NCBI GenBank assembly: GCA_028641055.1
Contig: CM054062.1
Location: forward strand, 177,650,726-177,714,725
DNA length: 64,000 bases
From: Alopecurus myosuroides
Taxonomy: Eukaryota; Streptophyta; Magnoliopsida; Poales; Poaceae
Reading direction: 5' to 3'
Shown here: piece after piece, positions 1 to 11,113 of the stretch
Numbering within the stretch: position 1 is the stretch's first letter
How the letters are laid out: each line of letters opens with the position of its first letter
The notes under the pieces: model-generated
The model's input: the letters and a program-made list of their open reading frames with translations, nothing else
Told to the model about the DNA's origin: nothing
Database searches by the model: none
Program-made: the position numbers and the translations under genes

Positions 1-96
1 GCCGGTCGTGGTAAAATCGGGGCTGAAATGGACGGTAAAACAGGCGCGTGGTACGGGAAGGTGCAAGCATAAGGTAAAACGGAGTGATACCATGTC

Positions 97-215
97 GGAT
101 GCGATCATACCAGCACTAAAGCACCGGATCCCATCAGAACTCCGAAGTTAAGCGTGCTTGGGCGAGAGTAGTACTAGGATGGGTGACCTCCTGGGAAGTC
201 CTCGTGTTGCATCCC
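97..215 (+). rRNA. 5S ribosomal RNA
   Basis: RNA of the large ribosomal subunit, transcribed by RNA polymerase III. The gene starts GGATGCGATCAT and ends GTTGCATCCC, 119 nt, and matches the plant 5S consensus throughout. The base at -1 is C, as is usual for plant 5S genes, and an ATAAGG motif lies near -28. This copy serves as the reference for the other genes in the window; later entries list only differences from it. Confidence 0.97.
144..194 (+). promoter_or_regulatory. Internal Pol III control region (A box to C box), reference copy
   Basis: The 5S internal promoter lies inside the gene. The A box contains GTTAAGCGTGCTTGG and the C box contains GATGGGTGACCTCCTGGG. These are the TFIIIA and TFIIIC contact regions known for 5S genes. 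The same arrangement recurs in every unit. Confidence 0.85.
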
Positions 216-216
216 C

Positions 217-221
217 TTTTT
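217..221 (+). terminator. Pol III T-run terminator, reference copy
   Basis: TTTTT lies one base after the mature 3' end and is a standard Pol III terminator. A second, longer T tract about 25 bp further on could act as a backup. Both recur in each unit. Confidence 0.85.
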
Positions 222-408
222 GCGTATAAATACGTCGGATTTTATTTTTTTTGCGAAACTTGAAGACGGGAGGTCGATGGTAAATCCGTGGAGTTCGTGA
301 TATTTTAATACGGCCGGTCGTGGTAAAATCGGGGCTGAAATGGACGGTAAAACAGGCGCGTGGTACGGGAAGGTGCAAGCATAAGGTAAAACGGAGTGAT
401 ACCATGTC

Positions 409-527
409 GGATGCGATCATACCAGCACTAAAGCACCGGATCCCATCAGAACTCCGAAGTTAAGCGTGCTTGGGCGAGAGTAGTACTAGGATGGGTGACC
501 TCCTGGGAAGTCCTCGTGTTGCATCCC
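409..527 (+). rRNA. 5S ribosomal RNA
   Basis: Identical to the reference copy. Confidence 0.97.
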
Positions 528-719
528 CTTTTTGCGTATAAATACGTCGGATTTTATTTTTTTGCGAAACTTGAAGACGGGAGGTCGATGGTAAATCCGT
601 GGAGTTCGTGATATTTTAATACGGCCGGTCGTGGTAAAATCGGGGCTGAAATGGACGGTAAAACAGGCGCGTGGTACGGGAAGGTGCAAGCATAAGGTAA
701 AACGGAGTGATACCATGTC

Positions 720-838
720 GGATGCGATCATACCAGCACTAAAGCACCGGATCCCATCAGAACTCCGAAGTTAAGCGTGCTTGGGCGAGAGTAGTACTAG
801 GATGGGTGACCTCCTGGGAAGTCCTCGTGTTGCATCCC
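720..838 (+). rRNA. 5S ribosomal RNA
   Basis: Identical to the reference copy. Confidence 0.97.
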
Positions 839-1031
839 CTTTTTGCGTATAAATACGTCGGATTTTATTTTTTTTGCGAAACTTGAAGACGGGAGGTCGA
901 TGGTAAATCCGTGGAGTTCGTGATATTTTAATACGGCCGGTCGTGGTAAAATCGGGGCTGAAATGGACGGTAAAACAGGCGCGTGGTACGGGAAGGTGCA
1001 AGCATAAGGTAAAACGGAGTGATACCATGTC

Positions 1032-1150
1032 GGATGCGATCATACCAGCACTAAAGCACCGGATCCCATCAGAACTCCGAAGTTAAGCGTGCTTGGGCGA
1101 GAGTAGTACTAGGATGGGTGACCTCCTGGGAAGTCCTCGTGTTGCATCCC
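1032..1150 (+). rRNA. 5S ribosomal RNA
   Basis: Identical to the reference copy. Confidence 0.97.
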
Positions 1151-1343
1151 CTTTTTGCGTATAAATACGTCGGATTTTATTTTTTTTGCGAAACTTGAAG
1201 ACGGGAGGTCGATGGTAAATCCGTGGAGTTCGTGATATTTTAATACGGCCGGTCGTGGTAAAATCGGGGCTGAAATGGACGGTAAAACAGGCGCGTGGTA
1301 CGGGAAGGTGCAAGCATAAGGTAAAACGGAGTGATACCATGTC

Positions 1344-1462
1344 GGATGCGATCATACCAGCACTAAAGCACCGGATCCCATCAGAACTCCGAAGTTAAGC
1401 GTGCTTGGGCGAGAGTAGTACTAGGATGGGTGACCTCCTGGGAAGTCCTCGTGTTGCATCCC
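1344..1462 (+). rRNA. 5S ribosomal RNA
   Basis: Identical in the gene; its downstream T tract lacks the interrupting A. Confidence 0.97.
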
Positions 1463-1654
1463 CTTTTTGCGTATAAATACGTCGGATTTTTTTTTTTTGC
1501 GAAACTTGAAGACGGGAGGTCGATGGTAAATCCGTGGAGTTCGTGATATTTTAATACGGCCGGTCGTGGTAAAATCGGGGCTGAAATGGACGGTAAAACA
1601 GGCGCGTGGTACGGGAAGGTGCAAGCATAAGGTAAAACGGAGTGATACCATGTC

Positions 1655-1773
1655 GGATGCGATCATACCAGCACTAAAGCACCGGATCCCATCAGAACTC
1701 CGAAGTTAAGCGTGCTTGGGCGAGAGTAGTACTAGGATGGGTGACCTCCTGGGAAGTCCTCGTGTTGCATCCC
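1655..1773 (+). rRNA. 5S ribosomal RNA
   Basis: Identical in the gene; downstream T tract uninterrupted. Confidence 0.97.
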
Positions 1774-1965
1774 CTTTTTGCGTATAAATACGTCGGATTT
1801 TTTTTTTTTGCGAAACTTGAAGACGGGAGGTCGATGGTAAATCCGTGGAGTTCGTGATATTTTAATACGGCCGGTCGTGGTAAAATCGGGGCTGAAATGG
1901 ACGGTAAAACAGGCGCGTGGTACGGGAAGGTGCAAGCATAAGGTAAAACGGAGTGATACCATGTC

Positions 1966-2084
1966 GGATGCGATCATACCAGCACTAAAGCACCGGATCC
2001 CATCAGAACTCCGAAGTTAAGCGTGCTTGGGCGAGAGTAGTACTAGGATGGGTGACCTCCTGGGAAGTCCTCGTGTTGCATCCC
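1966..2084 (+). rRNA. 5S ribosomal RNA
   Basis: Identical to the reference copy. Confidence 0.97.
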
Positions 2085-2277
2085 CTTTTTGCGTATAAAT
2101 ACGTCGGATTTTATTTTTTTTGCGAAACTTGAAGACGGGAGGTCGATGGTAAATCCGTGGAGTTCGTGATATTTTAATACGGCCGGTCGTGGTAAAATCG
2201 GGGCTGAAATGGACGGTAAAACAGGCGCGTGGTACGGGAAGGTGCAAGCATAAGGTAAAACGGAGTGATACCATGTC

Positions 2278-2396
2278 GGATGCGATCATACCAGCACTAA
2301 AGCACCGGATCCCATCAGAACTCCGAAGTTAAGCGTGCTTGGGCGAGAGTAGTACTAGGATGGGTGACCTCCTGGGAAGTCCTCGTGTTGCATCCC
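2278..2396 (+). rRNA. 5S ribosomal RNA
   Basis: Identical to the reference copy. Confidence 0.97.
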
Positions 2397-2589
2397 CTTT
2401 TTGCGTATAAATACGTCGGATTTTATTTTTTTTGCGAAACTTGAAGACGGGAGGTCGATGGTAAATCCGTGGAGTTCGTGATATTTTAATACGGCCGGTC
2501 GTGGTAAAATCGGGGCTGAAATGGACGGTAAAACAGGCGCGTGGTACGGGAAGGTGCAAGCATAAGGTAAAACGGAGTGATACCATGTC

Positions 2590-2708
2590 GGATGCGATCA
2601 TACCAGCACTAAAGCACCGGATCCCATCAGAACTCCGAAGTTAAGCGTGCTTGGGCGAGAGTAGTACTAGGATGGGTGACCTCCTGGGAAGTCCTCGTGT
2701 TGCATCCC
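2590..2708 (+). rRNA. 5S ribosomal RNA
   Basis: Identical to the reference copy. Confidence 0.97.
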
Positions 2709-2901
2709 CTTTTTGCGTATAAATACGTCGGATTTTATTTTTTTTGCGAAACTTGAAGACGGGAGGTCGATGGTAAATCCGTGGAGTTCGTGATATTTTA
2801 ATACGGCCGGTCGTGGTAAAATCGGGGCTGAAATGGACGGTAAAACAGGCGCGTGGTACGGGAAGGTGCAAGCATAAGGTAAAACGGAGTGATACCATGT
2901 C

Positions 2902-3020
2902 GGATGCGATCATACCAGCACTAAAGCACCGGATCCCATCAGAACTCCGAAGTTAAGCGTGCTTGGGCGAGAGTAGTACTAGGATGGGTGACCTCCTGGG
3001 AAGTCCTCGTGTTGCATCCC
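2902..3020 (+). rRNA. 5S ribosomal RNA
   Basis: Identical to the reference copy. Confidence 0.97.
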
Positions 3021-3213
3021 CTTTTTGCGTATAAATACGTCGGATTTTATTTTTTTTGCGAAACTTGAAGACGGGAGGTCGATGGTAAATCCGTGGAGTT
3101 CGTGATATTTTAATACGGCCGGTCGTGGTAAAATCGGGGCTGAAATGGACGGTAAAACAGGCGCGTGGTACGGGAAGGTGCAAGCATAAGGTAAAACGGA
3201 GTGATACCATGTC

Positions 3214-3332
3214 GGATGCGATCATACCAGCACTAAAGCACCGGATCCCATCAGAACTCCGAAGTTAAGCGTGCTTGGGCGAGAGTAGTACTAGGATGGG
3301 TGACCTCCTGGGAAGTCCTCGTGTTGCATCCC
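3214..3332 (+). rRNA. 5S ribosomal RNA
   Basis: Identical in the gene; the following spacer has G to A changes at 3392 and 3472. Confidence 0.97.
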
Positions 3333-3525
3333 CTTTTTGCGTATAAATACGTCGGATTTTATTTTTTTTGCGAAACTTGAAGACGGGAGGTCAATGGTAA
3401 ATCCGTGGAGTTCGTGATATTTTAATACGGCCGGTCGTGGTAAAATCGGGGCTGAAATGGACGGTAAAACAGACGCGTGGTACGGGAAGGTGCAAGCATA
3501 AGGTAAAACGGAGTGATACCATGTC

Positions 3526-3644
3526 GGATGCGATCATACCAGCACTAAATCACCGGATCCCATCAGAACTCCGAAGTTAAGCGTGCTTGGGCGAGAGTAG
3601 TACTAGGATGGGTGACCTCCTGGGAAGTCCTCGTGTTGCATCCC
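3526..3644 (+). rRNA. 5S ribosomal RNA, variant
   Basis: G to T at 3550 (gene position 25). Last gene before the first retrotransposon, which enters its downstream spacer. Confidence 0.95.
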
Positions 3645-3797
3645 CTTTTTGCGTATAAATACGTCGGATTTTTTTTTTTACGAAACTTGAAGACGGGAGG
3701 TCGATGGTAAATCCGTGGAGTTCGTGATATTTTAATACGGCCGGTCTTGGTAAAATCGGGGCTGAAATGGACGGTAAAACAGGCGCGTGGTACGGGA

Positions 3798-3802
3798 AGG
3801 TG
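3798..3802. repeat. Target site duplication AGGTG, left copy
   Basis: AGGTG from the 5S spacer directly precedes the LTR and is repeated at 14634-14638 directly after the second LTR. This shows insertion by an integrase with a 5-bp stagger. Confidence 0.95.
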
Positions 3803-6800
3803 TGTAACACCCCAATTTTGCTAACTAGGGTGTGTGGTGTGTGTTCATATCATACATGCATGAAACAATAATTTGAACCCTGTTGAAACAATTTAAATTG
3901 TCAACTTAAATGGTTTGAGAAATTTCCAGCAAATGGTATTTAAAAGGGGTTCCAAAATTTTGTTCTAAAAATAATTCAAATGCACCAACCCAAGTTATGG
4001 TGTTGTTGGAAATTTCATAAGCTTTCCAAAAATAATTTTTGCCAAATTTTATCCTTTCAAAAAGGCCCCCAAAACTTCTGTTTCTGTTCTGTTTTTAAAA
4101 GAGAGAAGGACCTCTTTGTGGTTTTAGAAACTTTAGGGGGGTTTTCGCAAAACTGCCGTTTTATCGTCTTCCTCGTTCTGCCAGTCGACGAGCTGCTCGC
4201 CGACGGCACCGCGTGCCACCTCCTGCTTGTGCGTGCGCACCCGAGCGTGGTGAGGCCTCCAGGTCGACGCCGTGCGACCTCCTCTCGCTCTCACTCGCCT
4301 TCATCCACTCCCTCTCCCTCTCTGTTTCTGCCGCGCGGGACGGAACCCTAGCTCTCCGGCCGCTTCAAATCACCGCCGCCCCCGGTCGTCCGCGGCCAAG
4401 ACGAGCACATAACCCTCTCCGCCGTCCTCCCGTTGACCTCCTCGTCAAGTTCAGGAAGCCGGGACGCCCCCAATCGCCGGAATCGTGTCATCCCCTACCT
4501 CACCGGCCGCCGGATTCCGAGCTCGCCGCCGTCTACTCCGATGGTCCTCGACCGCTCCGCTCCTTCCACAACGCTCAGGGTGAGCTACTGGGTTCCCCGG
4601 AGCCCTCCGTTTACCCCCTCTCCCTCTAGTGCGTCCCCTCGACGAACACCACCGCCCGCCGTCGCGTGCCGTGGTCGCCGGCGATGGTACCGGTGACCAT
4701 TTGGTCACTTCCGCCGCTCTCTAGTCTCCCCACGATCTCCTCTAGGTCGCGATATCGCTTAATTTCTGAATCGCGCGCGAGATTCTTCGATTGGAGTTCT
4801 TCTGTGAGAATCCAGGAGTGGTGACGTCATCTTGGCGTCATGCTGATGTCATAACACCTCTGCTTTTATAATTCCAGAAAAATGATTATTTCTAATAGGT
4901 TAATAGCTAATGTTTTATACCTCAGAAAAATAAGAGTAAGGTATGGAAATGATCAGAAAAATGTACTCTGTCTGAATATACCATTTTTCAATCATGTTTG
5001 AGAAAGTTGATTATTGAACATTATTTAATGTTGTTTAATCATTTAAAAATAGAAAAATAAGTTTTTATTCACTAAAATTAGAAAATTAAAAGTAATATAC
5101 CATTTTGCTCAAAATGACAAATGCAACCTATTCATGATGTTTTCAACCTCATTTGAGCACTTTAAATGGTACTCACTTCCTTAATCGCCCGAAACCCCCT
5201 CCGGGGTCTATTTCGGGATAATTTCACTAAAATTACATAACTGCCATACGAACCCTAGCAACTCATCGAGCATGATTAGGGCTTTATTTCAGTGCATTAA
5301 ATTGCTCATGCATACATGTTGTGCATTGCATCGATGCCGTGGTTGATTGTTATTTCTCTTTCGGTGTTATTTCTCCCTCGGTAGAACATGACTCCGAAGA
5401 GAAGGCCAATAATTCCATGACGAATACTTGATCTTAACCGACAAGTCAAGCACTTATTCCAGAAGATCTTTATCTGGTTTTCTTATAACCAAGGCAAGCA
5501 TAACCTCTTATCTGCTCATATATGATTTCAAAGTGATTTGAATCTCGTACTTTGCATTCGGTTCAAAACTATTTGATGTCAGCAGATAGAGTTCTCCTAT
5601 ATACTGCATAACCTAGATATCCTGATCCACTGCTCCTAGCAGCTATAGGTTTGCTTGTGCGCGCTCCGCTAAACCCTGTGAGTCTTGCTTAGCCATGCCT
5701 AGTTGTGATCTGATCCATCCGGTTGATGAATCTGGTCAATACGTGAATCTATTATGTCATGTTGTTATGATTTGAATTAACTTTGATAACTTGACTAAAT
5801 AACGGCATGGATGTGAGGCCACAATGGGTTGTGGCGTTTTGTCCTGTTCATGCCCCTAGGAGCGAGTTCTCGCCTTCGAAGCCAAGACTGAGCGTGCAAC
5901 CACACGCGGGGCCTAACAGACCGCGCTCGACTAACTTGTTTGGCCACGTCCATGAGTCACGTAGTTTGATCTTTCCATCTGCGTGTGAGTCCGAAAACGA
6001 TTTGGAGAAAACTTAGGGCGTGACCGGGACAAGTGATGGACGTACTCGGATCTTGTTCCCGACTCACAGAACAGGTGTCGTCAGGAGGTGGACAACTCCC
6101 TGTTGACGGGGTGGCCCTGTTTGGGTTGACTCATGGATAGGGTCGAGCAAGGTAAAGGTCGTGGCCAGCCACCCTCTGCCGCGCTCCATGGACGAGCGTA
6201 CATGTGGCGTTAAGAGTCGGATGGTACGTGTGGGTAAAGTGTACCCCCTGCAGGGATAAATCTCCTCGAGAAGCCGTGTCCACGGTTACGAACGACTTGG
6301 CAACGGATTCTGTGATCATAGATAACTTCAACGGAATGACTAAAACTTGTTAACCATGTCTGAAGGGTGCCTCCCCGGAGATGCCGGGAGGGGTGATCCT
6401 TGTAGCATGAGATAGTGTGGGAATGATAAGGACTTGGTGGAATACAAGAAGAAGATGATCTCAGTAGTTGATTAGCTTTCTCATCTGTTTTGAAAATATT
6501 CTATGAGACGTGCTATCCCCTCCTCAACTTGCAAAACAAAGATTGCTTTACGCAAAACAGCCTTCATAAAACCCTTTTCTAAGTTAGCAGATATATAATA
6601 GGTTAATTAAGTCTTGTTGAGTACATCCCGTACTCAGGTTTGCTTAATTTGGTTCAGGTGAAGATCTCACATCGGTGGTGATTCAACGTGGACATCGACG
6701 AGTAGTTCGGGGTTCCCAGGTAGCAGCCTGGAATCTATGGGCTGGGACGTCGCCTTATGTTGCGGCCTCTTAGGCCTTTTTGGTTCTTGTTGATTAGCAA

Positions 6801-7337
6801 CATAATTTGCCTTCCGTTGTCTGATGTAATGTTGGGTCGTGTGACCTCTGCTTGTAAGCTATACTCTAGTATCATCTGTTTAATACAAGTTTCATGTCTA
6901 GAGTACTGCTTTGATCGGTTGTTGGTTTCGAGCTCATCGTTATACAGTTTTGGCTATGCCTGCATAGTTGTCGCGGTCGAGGGGTTCTGGAGCCGATGAT
7001 CCATGTCCGAGCCCGCCTGTCGATGTGATCGGCCTGGGGCGAGGTAACCCCAGTAACCCTCGATTGTTGTTGCACTTTCTGGACACATAGCATCTCTGTA
7101 TAGCTTTGGTCCCGTTCCTTCAGTTTCATTCGATTCGTGGACGCTTTGATATGCATAGTTGGTTATGACTAGCATGGATACAAGGAGTAGTAGACTGGGG
7201 ATCCGGACTACGTGCCGATGAATCCAGTCTGCCTGCCGTTGTTTGTTGCGGCCGGGGCTGGTAACCCTGAAGCCCTTGTGAGTCCATGGCTAGGAGCACA
7301 TAACAGTATGTATATCTTTGGGTCCGGGGTCGTGACA
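3803..7337 (+). repeat. 5' LTR of the gypsy element
   Basis: 3535 bp, beginning TGTAACACCCC and ending GTCGTGACA (TG...CA). It carries a GC-rich, CpG-rich block at about 4140-4740, a splice-donor-like GGTGAGC at 4579, an AT-rich middle and a C-to-G-rich distal part. Compared with the 3' LTR it has a 20-bp segment near 6465 and lacks a 4-bp repeat near 13247. Small open frames inside it are not conserved genes. Confidence 0.93.
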
Positions 7338-7342
7338 AGTCT

Positions 7343-7357
7343 TGGTATCAGAGCAGG
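7343..7357 (+). promoter_or_regulatory. Primer binding site (initiator Met tRNA type)
   Basis: TGGTATCAGAGCAGG lies five bases after the 5' LTR. It is the usual plant primer site complementary to the 3' end of initiator Met tRNA and sets the + orientation of the element. Confidence 0.93.
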
Positions 7358-7899
7358 ACTGCCTGTAGGAAAACCTTACTGCTTGGTCGATGTTGAGTCT
7401 AGAGTTTATGAAAACTATTTGGAAACTCAAATGGATTGTGAAAAAACCTTCTTAGGATTCTTTTTACTCCGTATCTGGTATCGCTCTAAGTCTGGGTCTT
7501 CTTACCTGTTTTGATTTGAAAAGGTTTCGCTATCTCTTCTATTCATTCAAAACTTAGGTGTCTTCTTTGGCAAGACGTTTTTTTCACCCAAGTTGACCTA
7601 GTGTTCAGTTTCTAGAGTCGTGTGAGTTCCATCCTCCGTTACCTCTTAAATTGGGAGATTTCCTTCCCATCCTAATCTCTCAAAGGTGTGTGGATTCCAT
7701 ATTCTTATATGTTTCAAAGTTCTAAATCCTGAACCTCGAGATCTGCTTTCCATCTCGAATGTGTCCGTTATCTCCTGTTCAAATCCTTCCGGAGTTATGT
7801 TTGTTTTCTGAAAGATACTCCGTGATTGCTATTCCTAGTGTTCCTCAAGACACTAAGAGAGTAGTTACTCCTTTGTTTTGGTGTTCAATCTTGGACTTG

Positions 7900-9965
7900 A
7901 ACCGAAGGTCCCGGAATGTGCTGAATTGCGGTGAGTTGAGTCATGTGGTTTCATAACCAGGTGATGCTCATGCCATCAGTACAGGATGCTGACCTTTAAC
8001 CCAAGTTCTGTTTCCTTGGATCCCGAAAATCTGATCTACCTCGGGATGGCTAGGTAATCTCAGATCCAATAGCCGTAGGCTTTCTCTTGGAATCGAAAAG
8101 AATCACGACCAGAGTGTTCTTTATGATTCTCATATCTTTGTTCTTGGTTCAGCTATACCAACCTTTGGCATGGGTTCTACACATGAGTATTACCCTGTGC
8201 ATCCAACGTGATCTCAGGATTTTCCAGAGCACGTTCCTACTCTTAGCTGCTTCCCGAACTCCGTCCGTTGTTTGGAAACCAAGTTGCATAGGTGTGTTGG
8301 ATTCTTCCAATGCAGTTCCTCTTGAGTTCCGTCAGAATGTTCCACCTTGGGATGTCAGGAGAAACAAACTCCAGTGCCTCGTTCATCTTAAGGACCAGGT
8401 CAAAGTTTTGTAATCCACAGAACCAAGAAAGTTCATTAGTTTCTGTTCTGTTCTACCTTCGAGTATCACACTCTTACATATCAATAGGTTGTGTTGTGTT
8501 TCATGGCCTTATTGATGAAGTGATGCTCTTACACATCTTCAACCACCCTTCCTCTAAGCTTGAATGCGTGAGAATGATGGGTTTGTGCATTGGTGTGTGT
8601 CAGATATTCCTAGCAATTTTTATTGCTCTGAAAATCTAAGAAACATCTGTATCCTTCTTAGCATTATTGGTCACCCGGTCTCTGTTTGAAGTTGACTGTG
8701 TTACCAAATCCGTTCATTCCGGTGCACAATCTTGGTCAGAGAGTTAGGTTCATACCAAAGCTCTCAAGGCAGTATCGGTTGCTTTGAAAAGCATGCCTCC
8801 TTTCGATTTCCAAGACATACCGGTGGGTTGTGATATTCTGGTTGTCTTTCTAGAAGTATCACCAGGTTTGTTACCTGACCGTAATGTCTAAACAAAGGGT
8901 AATTTGAACTACTCCTTTCTCCAAGGAACTTTGCTGGACATCCTGGACTAGTGGTTGAGCTTAAACAACAACTTGGAGAGTTGAAAGGCAAAAGCTCCGC
9001 CAACTTGTTCCTTTGATAAGGGATATCTAGTTTTCCTCGTGTTGAAGCTAAATAGTATCTCCTTCGTGGACATGCTATCATCCTACAATCTTGATTTGAT
9101 TTGGGTTATCGTCAAATCGAGAAAAGGTCCAAGGACTATTTTGATGGTGTTGCCATTCATGGTGTTTTGCCTAGGTACACCTTCATGTCCTCTGGTCTAA
9201 CCAATGTTCTGCCTTGTTCATATATCATATGAATCTCTCTTCTCGGAGTGTTTTGATAAGCGTGTTGTCGAGCCCATCGATGACATCCCTATTTTCTCCA
9301 AGTTGCAAGAGGTTCATGTTGAACGCTTGGCATTAATTTTGGAAACTCTCGAGAACCATCTTTGTTTCACTACGAAGATTGTGTTCTGGATGTTTGAAGT
9401 GACTTTCTCGGGTTCGTGTGCTTATGGTGAAAGTTGTCGCCATGGATTCGAGTAAAGTTTTCTTGTTCCTTCAGGAATATCTCTAAGTCGGTCATGTATG
9501 CGTGGAGTATTCTTGAGATGGTTGGTTTTTACCTCCATTCACTTAAAGAAGTTTGCATCCACGCTAAGCCACTGACTGATTTTCCTTGAGAGAAGAAGTC
9601 CAAGATCTTGGTGATCTTTGTAATCATCTCCCCAACAAGGACTCCGATGTGCTTCTTTTGCAATTAGTCCATGTAGGTGCAACCGTCTTTCGCAAGTTGT
9701 TAATACATGAGTTTTGCAATTTCACTCATCCTCTTGAGTATGGCATCGTAGTCCTTATCTTGAGAATCCAGCATATGTATCTCGTTGGTAAACGGTGAAA
9801 ATCTCTTCGCTCAAACACACCGAGTCTAAGTTATCAATCCACTAACCAGAGCTGAATCTCAAGCAGCAACGATGGTTGGTGTTTCCTCAAGAATATGGAA
9901 TTAGGTTCATTTGAAATCCGGCATGGTTGATGTTGTGGTTGACACAATTAGCCGAAAGGCCTAAT
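7900..9965 (+). pseudogene. Decayed gag-pol relic (zinc knuckle, RT, RNase H)
   Basis: No continuous frame remains, but fragments follow the gypsy order. About 7909-7955 reads like the end of a CCHC zinc knuckle (NCGELSH). About 8955-9460 aligns in pieces with reverse transcriptase: an LxQQLGELK start, GYRQIE for the usual GYHQIR, SGLTN for FGLTN, IDDIPIFSK in place of the YxDD catalytic block, then EVHVERLALILETL and a CEFW-like end. About 9505-9570 resembles the post-RT linker (YLHSL...AKPLTD). About 9715-9960 resembles RNase H (a LEYGIVV...HMYLVG fragment and an ADALSRK-like end). Stops and frameshifts throughout make it inactive. I recognise nothing firm in 10000-11090, where integrase would lie. 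Confidence 0.75.
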
Positions 9966-11096
9966 GTCATATCTCTCGTATCCGTAAGAACAACCACTCT
10001 CCGTGAGAATTCTTGTGTGGCTTATTCTAACAAGTTTCCTCCCCGTTCTTCCAAACCGGAGTTTAAATTTCACTTGATGACCTATTGAAGGCTTGTTAAG
10101 AGTCTGATGTCGGTATCTAGAACATCAAGGAAAACCTGGAAGTTGTTTCCTCCAATATCTTCCCGTTAATCTTCCAAAACCTCCGTTCTAGTGGAAACAA
10201 GTTCATCATGAGAAAACTCGTGGTGTTTCGTAACCACCAGTTATCAGTTCCCCTTTTCAAGTTGTTTGTACTTGAAGTTCTGTTCATCTCACACATTGTG
10301 TGAATTTGTCAGTTACTTCAGCCATGGGATCTTAACCATGTGGTAGATGTATTGCTACGTCCAAACCACAATAGGAAGAGATTCCCTATCCCTTCCGGTA
10401 TTTCAATCCTCGTTGGTTACCCATCCTTACGGTGTGATCAAGAATTCCTCCTTTGTTACGGTATTTCCACATCTTTCAGTTACTCATCTTCTGTTGTGAA
10501 GTAACATTCCAATCTTCGATAAAGTTTTCGACAACCCTTAACGGAATGGAAGTTCCGTTATCTTCCGTGTCCACTCCGTAGAGTGAACATGATCTTGTAT
10601 CGATTTCTCTCTGATGCGTGATTACAGTGTTCTCTCGTGTTTCCCTCGTCTACGGATATTACGATGTGGTATCCAAGACAATCCTTTTAGTCTTGGTATT
10701 CTATTTCGAAGAAACCTCGGTTTCACAAGTTGTTCAACCTTTCTTTCCCAAAAGGATTTAAAGTCTTGTGCAAACCTCATATCCCAAATCCTTTCAAGAA
10801 CCATCGTCCGCAAACTTGAAACCCTCTTTTATTCCCTCTGTTACCTTGATGTGTTTCATGCCTGTTAACTCAACAGTTCTTTGTGAACATTCCTGTCATG
10901 AGTTAGCCATGAGATACTCGATCTTTGTAAAGATCAATTCCTAAGAGTTTTCCCTCTCACCTAAGGTGTAGCTGCTGGAATCTTCACAAGCGCTACGGAT
11001 CAACCTCTTTAAGAAGAGAACCGTAAGGTTCGAGAAGATCGTTCAAAACCGGTGTTCCTTCTTTCTTCTCCTTCGGGAATCTCGGGACGAGATTCT

Positions 11097-11113
11097 TGTA
11101 AGGGGGGTAGATT
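11097..11113 (+). promoter_or_regulatory. Polypurine tract of the gypsy element
   Basis: A purine-rich stretch with AAGGGGGG ends directly before the 3' LTR and primes plus-strand synthesis in this element class. Confidence 0.85.

Larger units (their letters stand above)
1..3802 (+). repeat. 5S rDNA tandem array, block 1 (12 genes)
   Basis: Head-to-tail units of 311-312 bp, each a 119-nt 5S rRNA gene plus about 193 bp of spacer. The first ten units look identical apart from a T-tract length difference in the spacer (with or without an A interrupting it). The last two units carry substitutions, for example at 3392, 3472, 3550 and 3747. The spacer holds three GGTAAAA motifs upstream of each gene and a short dyad CGTATAAATACG downstream of it. 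The block is cut at 3802 by an LTR retrotransposon. Confidence 0.97.

Noticed and set aside
148..420. A family of 81-94-aa open frames on the minus strand in every 5S unit (starting MIASDMVS)
   Set aside because: They are antisense translations of the 5S gene and spacer. Their conservation follows from the tandem repeat itself, and the frame changes with T-tract length.
1..3802. CRISPR-like array because of regular repeats
   Set aside because: The repeat is a 312-bp 5S rDNA unit with no unique spacers, in a eukaryotic genome.
3980..4708. Open frames of 85-138 aa in the GC-rich part of the first element's LTR
   Set aside because: Low-complexity Pro, Arg and Ser translation on both strands, expected from GC-rich LTR leader; repeated in the other LTR for that reason only.
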